NCBI RefSeq assembly: GCF_963678635.1
Contig: NC_087062.1
Location: 6,622,193 to 6,686,192 of the forward strand
Direction of reading: 5' to 3'
Origin: Symsagittifera roscoffensis
Lineage: Eukaryota; Xenacoelomorpha; Acoela; Convolutidae
Length of the DNA: 64,000 nt
Below, piece after piece: positions 47,516 through 58,949 of this stretch. The stretch's first letter is position 1; every line of letters begins with the position of its first letter. The notes under the pieces were generated by a model. The model made no database searches and was not told the DNA's origin. It saw only the letters and a list, made by a program, of their open reading frames with translations. Both the position numbers and the translations under genes were made by a program.

Positions 47516-50180
47516 TTCTATGGAGACGAAAAATACTTTTCCTTGGTATTATATAGATAGAAAAACAGATTCTAATTCCAATATATATGGCAAAAAAAAA
47601 TTCTTAATTGTTTTGGCTATATGAGCTTTCACTTTCCTATAATTGATTATTAACTAACAGAGAAAGTTCGGTGCGGGAAGGGTTAGCCCTGAATAGCGTA
47701 GTTTCGAAGAAGTTGACATTAAATTAGCGCTATTTCATCCCAATAATCGTACTCAGATATATTTCCCACGAGGTTCAAGAATTTCAGGTTCAACAATTTT
47801 TCGATCCAGTTACCGAGTTTAAGTTATACAATCAGAATTTTGGGGCTTTTCTCAAAACGCACTGAGAAAAATGGAACACGCAACCGCACAGTTTTGACGC
47901 AAAAAAAGTTCTGGAATCGCAGGCAAGTCAGTCTCATAGTCAGGAGTTATGTTGTCTGTCATAAACAAAATTCCAATACTTTCTTGGATTGTTTATCGTA
48001 AAAATCCAATATTTGACAGATTTCCTGCCTTCTTTTGCCTGAGGAAACCCATACGACAGGAATTATCCTCTTATCCTTTCTCAAGAAGACCCAAGTATAA
48101 ATTAAAACTGGAAAAAGGGTGGAAGTGCTGTCTTAAAAGTTCCATCTGCCAATACTTTTTTTGATAAAGCCATAAATTCAAGGCCGTTGCTCGAAAAAAT
48201 TACAGTTTTGGTTTCTTGATGCAGGAGAAAGCGTTTCATGTTCACATTCAGGGTCCATGGGGGCTCTATTTGAGCTCAGTCAGAAGTGTAGAAAAAATGG
48301 CAAAAGTTTGGATCTCTTTTGACTCATAATTTGGCGGAACTGTTCATGTCAGTATTTATTTTTTTTAAAGAAATTTTGAAAGAAATTTTTTAAGTTGGCA
48401 GTCGGATCGTTTTCAAGATTTTTAACTTTTGATCGAAACTTTTGGTACGCTATCTTTTCAAATTGCTGTAAATGGGTGTGACTAACTACACGGCGGGTCT
48501 TTAAAAACATTTCCTTAAGACAAAGGAAAGTCTCGACCCAGCTTTTTAAATATAATTATATTTGAGATAGAATCTACCTTTTTTTTGTCTTTTCATAAGA
48601 AGTCCTCGCAAATTAGATTTTTTCCACATTTTTTGCCCTTACTTTTGCAGAAAAAATCATTTCAAAAGTGTTATCAAAATAACCACTCTTATTTTTGAAG
48701 TCTTGTGATATCATATGAATAATCTTTTCGATAAACTGGTTTTCAAAAGATGTGGTTGTTTTTTTTAACTTTTGTGCCACTCTGTTTTTTTAACCTAAAT
48801 CAATTCACATATTTGACGAGCATTGGGTGGTTTTTTGAATTTGACTACTGCAATTATAGTTTTTAGTTCATTTTGTTACACAGGCAATTTCAAACTATCT
48901 GATTATTCGGCCGAATTTTCCACAATAAGTGCTGGCAAATTCTCTAAAAACGAGAACTTTTGAGTATGAGTTGTTTGAAACCCGATAAGTGCAAAAATAG
49001 TACATCACTCATTTTTTGAAAGTTTTAGATCCATTCTTTGGCCAACACAAAATTTTTATCGGATTTTTACAGCCAATTTGATTCTGTGTCCGAATTCCGT
49101 GCTTTCAACTTCGAAAACTGGACAATCTGTTGCGGAAAGTTTTCATGCATTTTTCCATTTAAAAGTTGAAAGGAAGGCAAACTGCACAATCGAATAGCAA
49201 GTGTTTAAAAAGCACGCAAAACGTGATCGATTTCTAGTTTCGAAAGTGGAAATTAATTTACAGATTTCCCAACGGAACAGAAATGTTATCAAATAATCTA
49301 GTTTTTTTTCAAGTTGAGTTATTTTTATCAAAAAAAGTTTCAATCACAATTATTTTTTGAAAATCAAAGAGCCTTAAGGCCATATACATATTTTTTGATT
49401 TTCGAAATTTGAAGTTTTTTCAAAAAACAAGTCATTGTTTTTTCTATTTCTTTGTGTGCATGGCCTTTTTCGGACTGTCTGTTGGCTATGTTGTTTTATC
49501 AACTTGAGTTATTTGTTTTGTTTTTATGCACTTCAAATTAATACTACGACTTTCGATGAAAGTGAAGGAAAGTTTGTACTTGGTGTATTTTTTTTCGTCA
49601 GACAAATTTCAACTTGTTGTTGTTATGTTTTTTAAGTTACCCCACTAAATGGCAAATTAGATTTTCTGAAGAATAAACAAATGTTATTGGCTAAAATAAA
49701 TTTGCAGTTAAACTTTTGTAACGCAGTAGTTTTCGTTAAAGTCGAAATCATTTTAATGGACAATATATTGAAAGACCTTATTGTTTATGGAAAGTAACAT
49801 TGTTTTTTAAATTTTTAATACATTTTGAAGCCAGCAGTTTGGTTTTATTAATATCGTTTTGTTTTTTACATAGAGTGTAGGCAGATGAAACAAGATATAA
49901 AAAAGTCAAAAGTCAGTTTTTCAAAAATTTTAAAAAAATTTGTTTCAACTAAAAAAAAAATTTTATTGACGTTTGCGGAGAGTCGTGACATTCAGGGCTT
50001 CACCCTAATATGAGCAGTCTTGTTATGATTGATGAATAATTTTTTTTGAAAAACTATGAGTTGAAGTTGTTGGCGTTTTTTGGCTGATATGAATTGTGGC
50101 AATTGTATTTCGATCCCCTGCTATGGCAATGATAGTGTGTGAGGAGAGCTCTCACTTGACCTCTAGCTTCAGGTCTTACA
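47516..50180. other. Long AT-rich stretch, no gene recognised
   Basis: No exon with good splice sites and coding character was found. A 71-codon plus-strand open frame at 47949-48164 and a 66-codon one at 49435-49635 lack recognisable domains and sit in AT-rich DNA; I treat them as chance. At 49985-50030 there is a fragment of the 44941 element (GACATTCAGGGCTTCACCCT). Confidence 0.4.
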
Positions 50181-50326
50181 GCGTGACCAAGTTCGGCTGC
50201 AATAGTGGTACCACGTGAAGTTCTAGACGCGTGACCAAGTTCGGCTGCAATAGTGGTACCACGTGAAGTTCTAGACGCGTGACCAAGTTCGGCTGCAATA
50301 GTGGTACCACGTGAAAGTTCTAGACG
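50181..50326. repeat. 48-bp tandem repeat, 3 copies
   Basis: Units start at 50181, 50229 and 50277, each with GCGTGACCAAGTTCGGCTGC, AATAGTGGTACCACGTGAAG and TTCTAGAC. The copies are essentially identical (one extra A in the third), so the expansion is recent. On the minus strand each unit reads a 16-residue repeat containing GTTIAAELGHA within a 91-codon open frame (50054-50329). The 48-bp period is a multiple of 3, so coding use cannot be excluded, but nothing else supports it. Confidence 0.85.
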
Positions 50327-51109
50327 CAAAAAAAACGACTTTGAGTCGCAAAAAAAGCTACGCTCATCAAAATAACTCAGTCTGGAATGTAGGGAAATAA
50401 GAGAAACGGACCATGCGTAGACAAGCTAGATAGCTTTTCATTGATCCTCTGCCAATCGCAGAAACCACAATTATTTAGTTGCTCTTGAACTGAGTTTGTG
50501 TTACCTGATCTTGCGGGGAGAAAAGAGCCTGAATTTAAAATCGTTTCCAGCAAAAGAACGGAACAATAAGTCGGTTAGACTAAAAATGCTTTCGGCGAGA
50601 AGAGCTAAGTGTGAAAGCGTGTCGTTTTGCCATCCAAATTATTGGTTTATAAATTTTTTCAAACAATATTATTAGGAAACTAAGGATATAATAAGCACCA
50701 GATAAGAAAAAAAAATTGAATTGAAATCTCTCAATTAAGTAATTTTCAAAAAGACCGTTTATTCATGCCAACTGAAGATCAGACCAATTAGCATTTATTC
50801 AAGGTAAATTAAATTTTAACTAGTCACAGTTTTTCATCTAGATTGTTAGTTTTAAATAGTCCTCGGGTTTTTCTTGACTTAAAGCTAACAAAAAATAGGG
50901 AAGCTTTCAAAATTTTCATAATTATTTAAAGGCACCTAGATCTCTTTTCTTTGTAATTTTATTAACAAATTGCGATGTGATGCTATCAGGTCTTAAAAAA
51001 GATAACCGTTACAGAATATGTTTTCATACCCTTCGGAATTTCAAATTTGATATCTTACGCGCCATTGAAACATCGTCATTTCAATCGCAGTTTCATTTTT
51101 TGACCCGAG
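50327..51109. other. Spacer, no confirmed gene
   Basis: The 50390-50640 part is somewhat GC-richer but broken by stops in all frames. The rest is AT-rich. Confidence 0.35.
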
Positions 51110-51191
51110 GCGAGAAAAGCAGCTGAAAAGATAGTGGAAAAATGTCAACTGGTTTTTGAATCAAGATTTGGTCAACGTATTCATCATCCTT
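51110..51191 (+). CDS. Candidate internal exon, unidentified
   Basis: TTTCATTTTTTGACCCGAG forms a fair acceptor and CCTT|GTAAGTTG is a strong donor. The 82 nt are open and read ARKAAEKIVEKCQLVFESRF then GQRIHHP, a helix-friendly, protein-like composition. No family was recognised and no matching exon was found nearby. The hAT element inserted about 200 bp downstream would lie in the following intron. Confidence 0.3.
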
Positions 51192-51387
51192 GTAAGTTGA
51201 TCTTCTCCAAATTTAAGTTTCATCTTGCTAGCCTGGAGAAACGAGTGAATTCCTGCATTTCTGAATACTCTCGATATCAAAGACAAACAAATTTTTATAA
51301 ACTTATTTTATTTTTTGTTTCAAAGGGTTGTAATTCTTTTTCAGTATTTTTGCTCCCCTTTGAATTAAACATTTATAAAATTAATCA

Positions 51388-51395
51388 TTTTAAAG
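51388..51395. repeat. Left 8-bp target site duplication of hAT element
   Basis: TTTTAAAG, identical to 54459-54466, directly abuts the CAGGCGCG terminus. Confidence 0.95.
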
Positions 51396-51635
51396 CAGGC
51401 GCGATTTTAGGGGGGGGGGCACGTGCCCCCCCCCCCCCCTTTTGAAGGGAACCAAAAAAAGAACCAGTTTTTTCATACATATTTGAGTACATAATTTTCC
51501 GAAAAGCGCCTTCGGCGCACCATTTAATGACTATTTTTTCCTTGAAAAATCAGTTAAAGCGAAATATTTCATATTTCAGAGAGTTTATAACCAAACGGAA
51601 TGTAAAATGGAATGAGTTCAAAAAATGGAATGAGT

Positions 51636-54171
51636 TTATCGTTGGAACTCTAGTCGTCGGTTCTTCTGGCTGAAACGGTTGATAATGTCGTCCAGGTCAA
51701 TCTTGAGGTCTGAATGTACGTACATCATTGCAAGTCCCGTCAGACGCTCTTCTCCCATTCTGGACCTCAGATACGTCTTAAGGAGACGCAAAACAGAAAA
51801 GGAGCGCTCTGCTGAGCAAGTTGTCACTGGAAGGGTCGCAAGCACCGTAAGAAGAACACTGACATTCGAGAAGAAAGCTGGATCACAGTGCTCAAGAGCT
51901 TCCACGGCGGTTGATGGGGCATTTTCATCGTGAACCCACTTCTGTTGCCACAGCTCGATCTCGGCTGCGACACCAGAGGAACTGGGAAGAAGGGGGCCGT
52001 AAAACTCGAGGCAATCGCAAATGTCATCAGGATCAAGTGAGCAGTCGTGTATGCTGGAAGGCAGAAGACGAGCGAGTCCTGATATCTTCTCGGAGTGTTG
52101 CAGGAACCGATCGTTGAAGTCTTGTAGCAAATAATCTAAGAAAGGCAAATAAACTGTATGCAAATAGTGCGTTTTCGGGTCTGATGCTGTTGGTTGAGTA
52201 GTCGTTCTACGTCGTCGGCTGGCAGAAGGAAGGGCATCTATCCGAAGTTCGCCAACCATCTCTTCAGCATCTTTGTACTCATTGTCAAAAGAACCGCTCC
52301 CAGATCCGTCTCGCCATGTCTGTAGAAGGTTGCACACAGTCCGGATGTGTTTGAGACATCCCACCAGCTCGAGATCCACAGCTTGCAATTTGATGCTGAC
52401 GGGCTTTGTCAGGATGAGCACATGTTTCAAGCACTGCAGAGAAATGACAAACTCATGACGGGAAATGGCTGCAAGAAGACATATTGCCTCGGAGGCAGCT
52501 TCTCTGTCGTTCCACTGGCTGATCTGCTCCAAAGTCATCGCAATTGAGTCGTAGAGCTCTGCGAAGACCAGGACTGCATCATGTCGCTCGACCCATCTGG
52601 TATCCGACAGACGAGGTAGCACTGTGTGGGACGTTTCGGGGTGGACAGCCTCTACTGCTGCTTTGAAAACTTCTGATCGTTTTGCAGATCTCCTCAGATG
52701 GTTGGCTACCTTGTTGATGAGGCCGTCAGCCGCTGTAATAGCTGGAACGTTGCTACTTGATGAGATTACCAAGTTGAGGCAATGGGAGGCACAGTGCATC
52801 CAGATTGCACGTGGAAACAACTCACGAACTCGCGATTGCACACCGCTGTGAACTCCCGACATCGCCGATGCCCCATCGTAACTCTGTCCGACAAGGTCTT
52901 GTGGGTCCAGTCCAAGATGGCGGATTGTTGAGAGTATTTTTTCTGCTAGCCCTGAACCAGTCAAGTCTTTGACTTCCACAAAAGCCAGAAACTCCTCGTT
53001 GATTCGCCCATCAGTGACGAAACGAGCACAGAGTGACATTTGCTCTTTGCGCGACACATCAGTTGTTTCGTCTGCGATCACTGTGAAAAACCTCGCTTTC
53101 TTGATCTTCTTGACGATTGTCTGTTGTATCTGGTCTCCGATGTCCCCAATGATCTCGTTCTGAGACTGCATGCCGAGGTAGGTAGCGTTTTTCTTGCAGG
53201 ATATCAGGTGCTCTTTGAGGTCTTCGTCCCCACTGACCGCTCTGAATTGTAGAAGTGCTCTCAGGTTGCCACACTCGGCGTCAATGTCTTCCACCGTCTC
53301 TGGAACCGTCAGCGACCCAGAGTCTCGATGACCGCGGAGAGGAAGTCCCATCCGACCAGCAAAAACAATTGTGCTGACGATGGGCTTGAGGCGTTTCCGG
53401 TTTTCTGCAACTCTCTGATGAACCTGTTTGTCCAGTTGTTGATCTATTGACTTGGCGGGATGCTCGAATGCGTAGATAAAATCTAGTGCGACCAGGGAGG
53501 CGTCCTTGTGGTAGTTTGTGTTGCAGTGGGCGTCGAAGTATCCCTCACTGCCTGTGAGCCTGCTGTATCGGGTGCATCCTTTGTTGATGAAGGTCACGGG
53601 CGCTGTGCTGCCATTTCGTCGTCTGACCGCGTCCCGATCTGCGAAGAACAGGCAGACTTTGCAGAACAGTCCAGCTGGTTCATGTGAGTAACACAGCCAC
53701 GATCCATGAATCTCGAAATGCCGTGCATTGAGGTGTCTCTTTTTTCCCGATCTTGTCTCATGCGGCCAGTTGTTTCCGGGGAAAACGGGTATTTGTCGAG
53801 TCTTCAGAAGAGCATATTTCTGTCCATCAGTTGCTGACGAAGGATCGCCCACAAAAACACCAATGTCAGCAGGGGTGTCCGTTGAAGCCTCATGGACTGC
53901 AGGTTGGGTACCAGAAGTGCTAGGCTGATTCTCGGTCACGACATCTGATTCTGTCACGGGAGACTGGGATAGGTCGCCTGAAACAAAACGTAGAGTTCCA
54001 CAAACGATCAAAACGCTAACCAATAAAACAAAATTTTGATTGAAAAAATAATGAAAATAAAAATTGAAACTCACTGGATTGTGATGCTTGTGGAGTTGAA
54101 AAACCAAAGAAGGACGTAATCTTTGAGGATGACCTCGGTGACGGATTTGTTGTCGAACTGCGTTTAGACAT
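51636..54171 (-). CDS. hAT transposase (DUF4371/ZMYM1-like), one intron
   Basis: Exon 1 is 54171-54075 and exon 2 is 53977-51636; the product is 812 residues. ATG at 54171 is preferred because its N-terminus (MSKRSSTTNPS..KITSFFGF) has the Ser-Phe-Phe motif common at the start of this family, and splicing the GT..AG intron joins both exons in frame. The in-frame ATG at 54107 would translate intron sequence. Approximate domains: TTF-type zinc finger at 120-190 (GSWLCYSHE, FCKVCLFF, then C-x4-H); DUF4371 and RNase-H-like catalytic core from 237, with aspartates in IADETTD (D335) and SYDGASAMSG (D400), then MHCASHCLNLV (about 426-436) and SDTRWVERHD (about 490); C-terminal hAT dimerisation region with CSAERSFSVLRLLKTYLRSR (about 753-772), whose Glu is probably the third catalytic residue. 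It would act in the nucleus, cutting and pasting the element at its TIRs. No stop or frameshift breaks it. Activity is inferred. Confidence 0.93.
53978..54074 (-). other. 97-bp intron in transposase gene
   Basis: Donor CCA|GTGAGTTT at 54074 and acceptor TTTTGTTTCAG at 53978 on the minus strand; AT-rich, as expected. Unspliced, the ATG frame hits TAG within the intron, so splicing is needed for the full N-terminus. TTTCACTTTCAG just upstream of the ATG could be the acceptor of an additional 5' UTR intron. Confidence 0.8.
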
Positions 54172-54458
54172 TACTCTGAAAGTGAATTTGAGTGGAATGA
54201 TTTTGTAAATTTAGCGTTCAAATATATACTGAATTTTGCGGCCAAAAAAACAAGTGTTAATAACATGTGTGAATTTCAAAGGACTCAAGTTTTCGCATCA
54301 TTGTATTTCAAAAGTATTCATCCAGAACCGCTAATCACACATATTTCTGAAAAAGGCGACAAAATGAGGCGTGAATTTAACAGCTGTGACTCATTTTCGG
54401 AAAATCGCATTATGTTAGAAAGTGCCCCCCCGTTGAGAAAATCCTAGAATCGCGCCTG

Positions 54459-54466
54459 TTTTAAAG
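54459..54466. repeat. Right 8-bp target site duplication of hAT element
   Basis: TTTTAAAG, the same as at 51388-51395. Confidence 0.95.
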
Positions 54467-54662
54467 GTATTTGAAGTTCAAGTATTGAGGCGAATTGCTC
54501 TATTGGCGCGACCAATGCATTTTCCACTTGATCACAAGTGATTAACTTTTTACTTAACACCAGTTTTGAATCTAGGGTTTTTTCTTTTCTCTCCCAAAAC
54601 ACTATAAGCATCGTATTTTACCATTTGGGTGGGCAGGGGGCTGAAATTCCCCATATTGTAGC

Positions 54663-55030
54663 CAGGGGCGGATCTAGGATTTTCTTTGGGGGGGGGGGGC
54701 GGATTTTCAAATTTTTTTCAGGTCGACCAAATTGGTTTTCCGAGCTCTCTTAAAGCACTAAAAAGAAAGACGCTGTTTTGGCCAAATTTTCTGCGCCGCA
54801 GTAAAATTTTTGAAAAAACACGTCAAAAAAGCCGTTTTTGGGCACTTTTTGGAAAATTTTGACAAAAAAATCGCGTTTTTTTGGCGCGCGCTTCTCAAAG
54901 TTAGTATATATTGGCGCCTAAGGCGTCTTTAGAAAAATTTTAGGGTCGGTCGGCCAAAAATGGATTTCTTAAAAAGTACCAAAGGGGACCCTTTGGGTCG
55001 GCAGGGGGTCTAATCCCTGAGAAGGGGCGT
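54663..55030 (-). mobile_element. hAT MITE, inverted orientation
   Basis: It starts CAGGGGCGGATCTAGGATTT and runs through GGTCGACCAAATTG, CCGAGCTCTC, TTTTCTGCGCCGCAG, TTTGGCGCGCGCTTC, TTGGCGCCTAAGGCG and CCCTTTGGGTCGGCAGGGGG. This is the reverse order of the complete copy at 41216. The far terminus is decayed (CCTGAGAAGGGGCGTCC) and no TSD partner was found. It sits only 205 bp from the autonomous-looking element. Confidence 0.8.
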
Positions 55031-56149
55031 CCACCTATGATAAGGTAGTTTGACGCGGCCTTAAAAATATTTCTTTTACAAGAATTCGAATTTAGCTGCA
55101 AGTGATAGAAAAGCTATTTTATCTGAAAGGCGATAAAGTTAGGTTAATTGAAACTTAGAAAACCGGTTACTCCTAGAAAACCATTTTTTTTCAAGTTCGA
55201 GATTTCCTAAGTAACCAACATTTACTCAATGACGATTCAAAAATGACGTTAGAACTTCATGTTCAACCAAATTTCATGTTGCTCCAATCTTTTGTCTCCT
55301 TAATTTGATTTCCTTCGTGTAATCTTTTCGTTAAAAGGTCAAGTGAACAATTTTGTCTTAAAACCAATCAAATGAACCTGTCTTTCAATATCGGAAAAAC
55401 AAGCTTTAGCATTGGGTTAACTTGGTACAAAATTTTTAATTTCGATTGACAGAAAAAAAGACTATTAAATTACGCGAACCCTTTACCTCATTAAGTGATT
55501 GCAGAGGAAATTGCTCACATCAATGTCCGCTTTTAATAGAGCAATCAATGGTTTTACGAAGGTGACTGTTCTCATGACAGAAGAACCGAATAGCAGAAAT
55601 TTTCCAGCCCCTCAAAGTCCTTTTAACTCTTCAAAAATTTGACTGCAGCCACGATTTCTTTAAGATTTTTTGAATACTGAAATTATTTCTTTTGCCTTGT
55701 GATTTCCACCCATAAAGGAAAGTGTTCACGTGATCCACTTTCGATCGACCCGTCTATCAGTTATTTCACGACATTTCCTGACATTTTGCTTTGATTTGGC
55801 TCCGGTCGGGTGGTTCCATTTAATGGCTCGGCTCTCAAGTTTGCAGCCGAGATTAATTGATAAAATTCTAGAAATCAACTCAGCGTAAACCCTCGATTGT
55901 TTACTTAATTGATATATCAGCTGAACAGAATCAAAAACTCAGATCAATGGTTTTTCCAATTCAATTGCTATATTTTTGTTTCCTTGCGTGTTGGCTCAAT
56001 TCGAATTTGATAATCAATTTTTTAAATCATTTCTTTTTATTTAGCTTGATCGAATTGAAATAGAAATAAAATAAAAACTTTAAAAAAAAAAGTTTTGGCA
56101 ATAAATTTCATTAATTGAAGTAATTGAAAATTAGTTGCCCTGGCTCATA
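55031..56149. other. Spacer, possible 5' UTR/promoter of next exon
   Basis: No exon. Shortly before the ATG at 56150 the sequence is AT-rich. A 13-codon upstream open frame (ATG at about 55823, MARLSSLQPRLID) would lie in any 5' leader starting further upstream. No clear TATA box or initiator could be assigned. Confidence 0.35.
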
Positions 56150-56257
56150 ATGACTATTAAAAAGTTGACCGAAGTGAACTTTACTCGGAATCCGCTTATT
56201 ATAGTTGAAGATGTGTCGGTTACAGCTGAAAGTATCTCTAAGCAAGATGATTCAAAG
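56150..56257 (+). CDS. Candidate first coding exon, unidentified gene
   Basis: ATG at 56150 with A at -3 (ATAATGAC) opens 36 codons ending in a consensus donor TCAAAG|GTAGGT at 56257/56258, phase 0. The peptide begins MTIKKLTEVNFTRNPLIIVE and continues DVSVTAESISKQDDSK, which looks like real protein and is GC-richer than its flanks. The following intron holds repeats and may extend to the phase-0 candidate exon at 61482. No family was recognised. The quality of the start context and donor makes this the best host-gene exon in the right half. Confidence 0.5.
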
Positions 56258-56392
56258 GTAGGTTCAACATAAATTAAATTTATTCTTCATTTTTGCTCCG
56301 ACCATTCGAAAAGTCGAAAAGAATTTTGGGTTCGGGTCGCTTTTGCTAGCCAATTTTGATAACTTCAAGAACGCTCGCAGGGGGTGTGTCGT

Positions 56393-56645
56393 AACAAATT
56401 AAAGCCCTTTTGGTCGTGATTCGGTTCCTATCAAATTTTGAATAATTTCTCTCAGTTTCGAGAAAAACGTCTGAATGTTTTCGTTTTTTTTTATTGGCAA
56501 TTCATGCATTTGTTCGCCTTTTTCAATAGCCTTTTCTGGATAAAAATAACAATTTTGGCAAACAATTGGGGCAAAAAAATGCTTTCCTTATTCTTGGTTG
56601 TATCTTTAATCAGGTCGGAACAGTCTGTGCTGCACTACAGGAATC
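56393..56645 (+). repeat. Interspersed repeat, AAAGCCCTTT family, partial
   Basis: It starts AAAGCCCTTTTGGTCGTGA and ends near GGTCGGAACAGTCTGTGC, the same boundaries as 353-800 but shorter. It lies in the presumed first intron. Confidence 0.55.
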
Positions 56646-57493
56646 GCACTACAATATTATAAATGATAATTATTATCTTTGATTTGAAAAATAATTACTT
56701 AAAAATTTAAATTTCGTAGAAGTTATTGATGAAAATCAACTAGTCATAGTATTGCCTTCATTTTAATATATACGATGGAAATGTACAATTGCGTGTTCCG
56801 CAATTTTTCTTAAAAGTCATATGCTAGCGTTCGAATTCAGTTAACAAAAGCCTTTTTAGGAGAATTTTTAGGAGCCTATTGAAAAATTATCTAAGAAAGT
56901 CTGTATGTAGTTGCCGGGTAAAGTTTTGATGTACATTTTTTGGAAAGTTCTATGACTTAAACAAACGTAAAATGTTCTTTTTTGAAGAATTTGTCGAATA
57001 CTTCAGGAATTAAAAGCATTTTTTTCAATTTCAGTCATCAGAACATAGTACTTCGCGTACAAGATAATCGATTTCAGTTCACAACGCTGTCTTTCTAGAA
57101 ATTTGTGGATAATTAGAATACATTTTAATTTGCTAAAAACAACGAGTCTGCCGAGAAACTAACCTTTTAATTAGAAACTATCCGAAAGCGCATGTTTTTT
57201 GTGTAGAAAAATAGAATTTAATAGATTTTTTGAACCCCGTTTGTAACAGATTTATTGTACCGGTGTAAAGTTTGTAGTTCAGAAGAGCAGTATTTTCCTC
57301 TCACTTAAACATTTGTTGGTAAAAATCGTAAAAGTCTGATTTTTTTTTGAAATTCTGTATCAGATTGAGTCGCAGAATAAATCAGTAAAACTCCAGCTTT
57401 TTCAGAACAATCTTTAGAACTGGAAACTGTTAAATATTTCAGACATAGAAAACTTTCAGCCATTGTGACATCAATGCATGATGTCATGCATTC
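56646..57493. other. AT-rich spacer, no gene seen
   Basis: No exon with credible splice sites and no recognised repeat. A minus-strand 60-codon frame at 57305-57487 is probably chance. Confidence 0.4.
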
Positions 57494-58820
57494 CTTATTT
57501 GCTATTTTATAGAATATTTTAAATAATTTATTTTGTTATTAGTTTCGAGCTCAATCATACTGTTTGCTTAAGTATATAAACATTGATGGTTACTGATACC
57601 AATCATAGGAAGGTTTAAACCGAGAAATATCTCGAAATCCGATTTTTTTTCTTTCGAATCAAGCGTTTTGTAAAACTGGCTGAATTGTCTCAGGCTGAAT
57701 TTTACTCTGAGACAAAACTCTTACTCATCAATGATCTATTTCTACAACAGTTCATAAGATTTAAATTTTCGAACTTAGATGGCTGCATTGGCGCACAGAC
57801 AATTCGGCCAAAGACAATTCAGCTTTATTTGCTATTTTATAGAATATATTAAATAATTTAATTTGTTATTAGTTTCGAGCTCAATCATACTGTTTGCTTA
57901 AGTATATAAACATTGATGGTTACTGATACCAATCATAGGAAGGTTTAAACCGAGAAATATCTCGAAATCCGATTTTTTTCTTTCGAATCAAGCGTTTTGT
58001 AAAACTGGCTGAATTGTCTCAGGCTGAATTTTACTCTTAGACAAAACTCTTACTCATCAATGATCTAATTCTACAACAGTTCATTAGATTTAAATTTTCG
58101 AACTTAGATGGCTGCATTGGCGCACAGACAATTCGGCCAAAGACAATTCAGCTTTATTTGCTATTTTATAGAATATATTAAATAATTTATTTTGTTATTA
58201 GTTTCGAGCTCAATCATACTGTTTGCTTAAGTATATAAACATTGATGGTTACTGATACCAATCATAGGAAGGTTTAAACCGAGAAATATCTCGAAATCCG
58301 ATTTTTTTCTTTCGAATCAAGCGTTTTGTAAAACTGGCTGAATTGTCTCAGGCTGAATTTTACTCTTAGACAAAACTCTTACTCATCAATGATCTAATTC
58401 TACAACAGTTCATTAGATTTAAATTTTCGAACTTAGATGGCTGCATTGGCGCACAGACAATTCGGCTAAAGACAATTCAGCCAATTTGCTATTTTATAGA
58501 ATATGTTATCCGATTTTTTTCTTTCGAATCAAGCGTTTTGTAAAACTGGCTGAATTGTCTCAGGCTGAATTTTACTCTGAGACAAAACTCTTACTCATCA
58601 ATGATCTAATTCTACAACAGTTCATTAGATTTAAGTTTTCGAACTTAGATGGCTGCATTGGCGCACAGACAATTCGGCCAAAGACAATTCAGCCTTATTT
58701 GCTATTTTATAGAATATATTAAATAATTTATTTTGTTATTAGTTTCGAGCTCAATCATACTGTTTGCTTAAGTATATAAACATTGATGGTTACTGATACC
58801 AATCATAGGAAGGGTTAATT
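57494..58820. repeat. Tandem repeat, unit about 330 bp, about 4 copies
   Basis: The landmark CTCGAAATCCGATTTTTT occurs at 57631, 57961 and 58290 (periods 330 and 329), and TTATTTGCTATTTTATAG at about 57494, 57824, 58153 and 58695. The fourth unit (about 58486-58690) has lost roughly 120 bp, joining AGAATATGTTATCCGATTTT directly. Each unit contains GACAATTCGGCCAAAGACAA, which resembles transposon termini seen at 58950. Units differ by only a few bases. Confidence 0.85.
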
Positions 58821-58949
58821 GAGAGCTGATTACCAATTGATGAGAACACTAACGTAATAAATTCCAAAACAGCTCGTACTTACCACTGTAAATAACTATA
58901 TAGCCGTGCACGCCGTCCCCAAGGCACGCTATAATGCAGCCCGCGTCCA

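Larger units (their letters stand above)
51396..54458 (-). mobile_element. Autonomous-looking hAT transposon, 3,063 bp
   Basis: The left terminus CAGGCGCGATTTTAGG and inverted right terminus CAGGCGCGATTCTAGG differ by one base. TSD TTTTAAAG lies on both sides. Directly inside the left TIR is a perfect 26-bp G/C palindrome (51410-51435: ten G, CACGTG-centred, then C). Near 51505 is a GCGCCTTCGGCGC hairpin, equivalent to the GCGCCTTGGGCGCC hairpin of the MITE at 41216. The single gene inside runs on the minus strand. Intact ends, identical TSDs and an undamaged reading frame suggest a young, perhaps still mobile copy. Confidence 0.93.

Noticed and set aside
51679-53928. Several 60-85-codon plus-strand frames
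   Set aside because: They are antisense shadows of the hAT transposase coding region.
51636-54107. Transposase starting at the ATG at 54107
   Set aside because: That frame translates a clear 97-bp GT..AG intron into a hydrophobic stretch. The spliced start at 54171 gives a family-like N-terminus.
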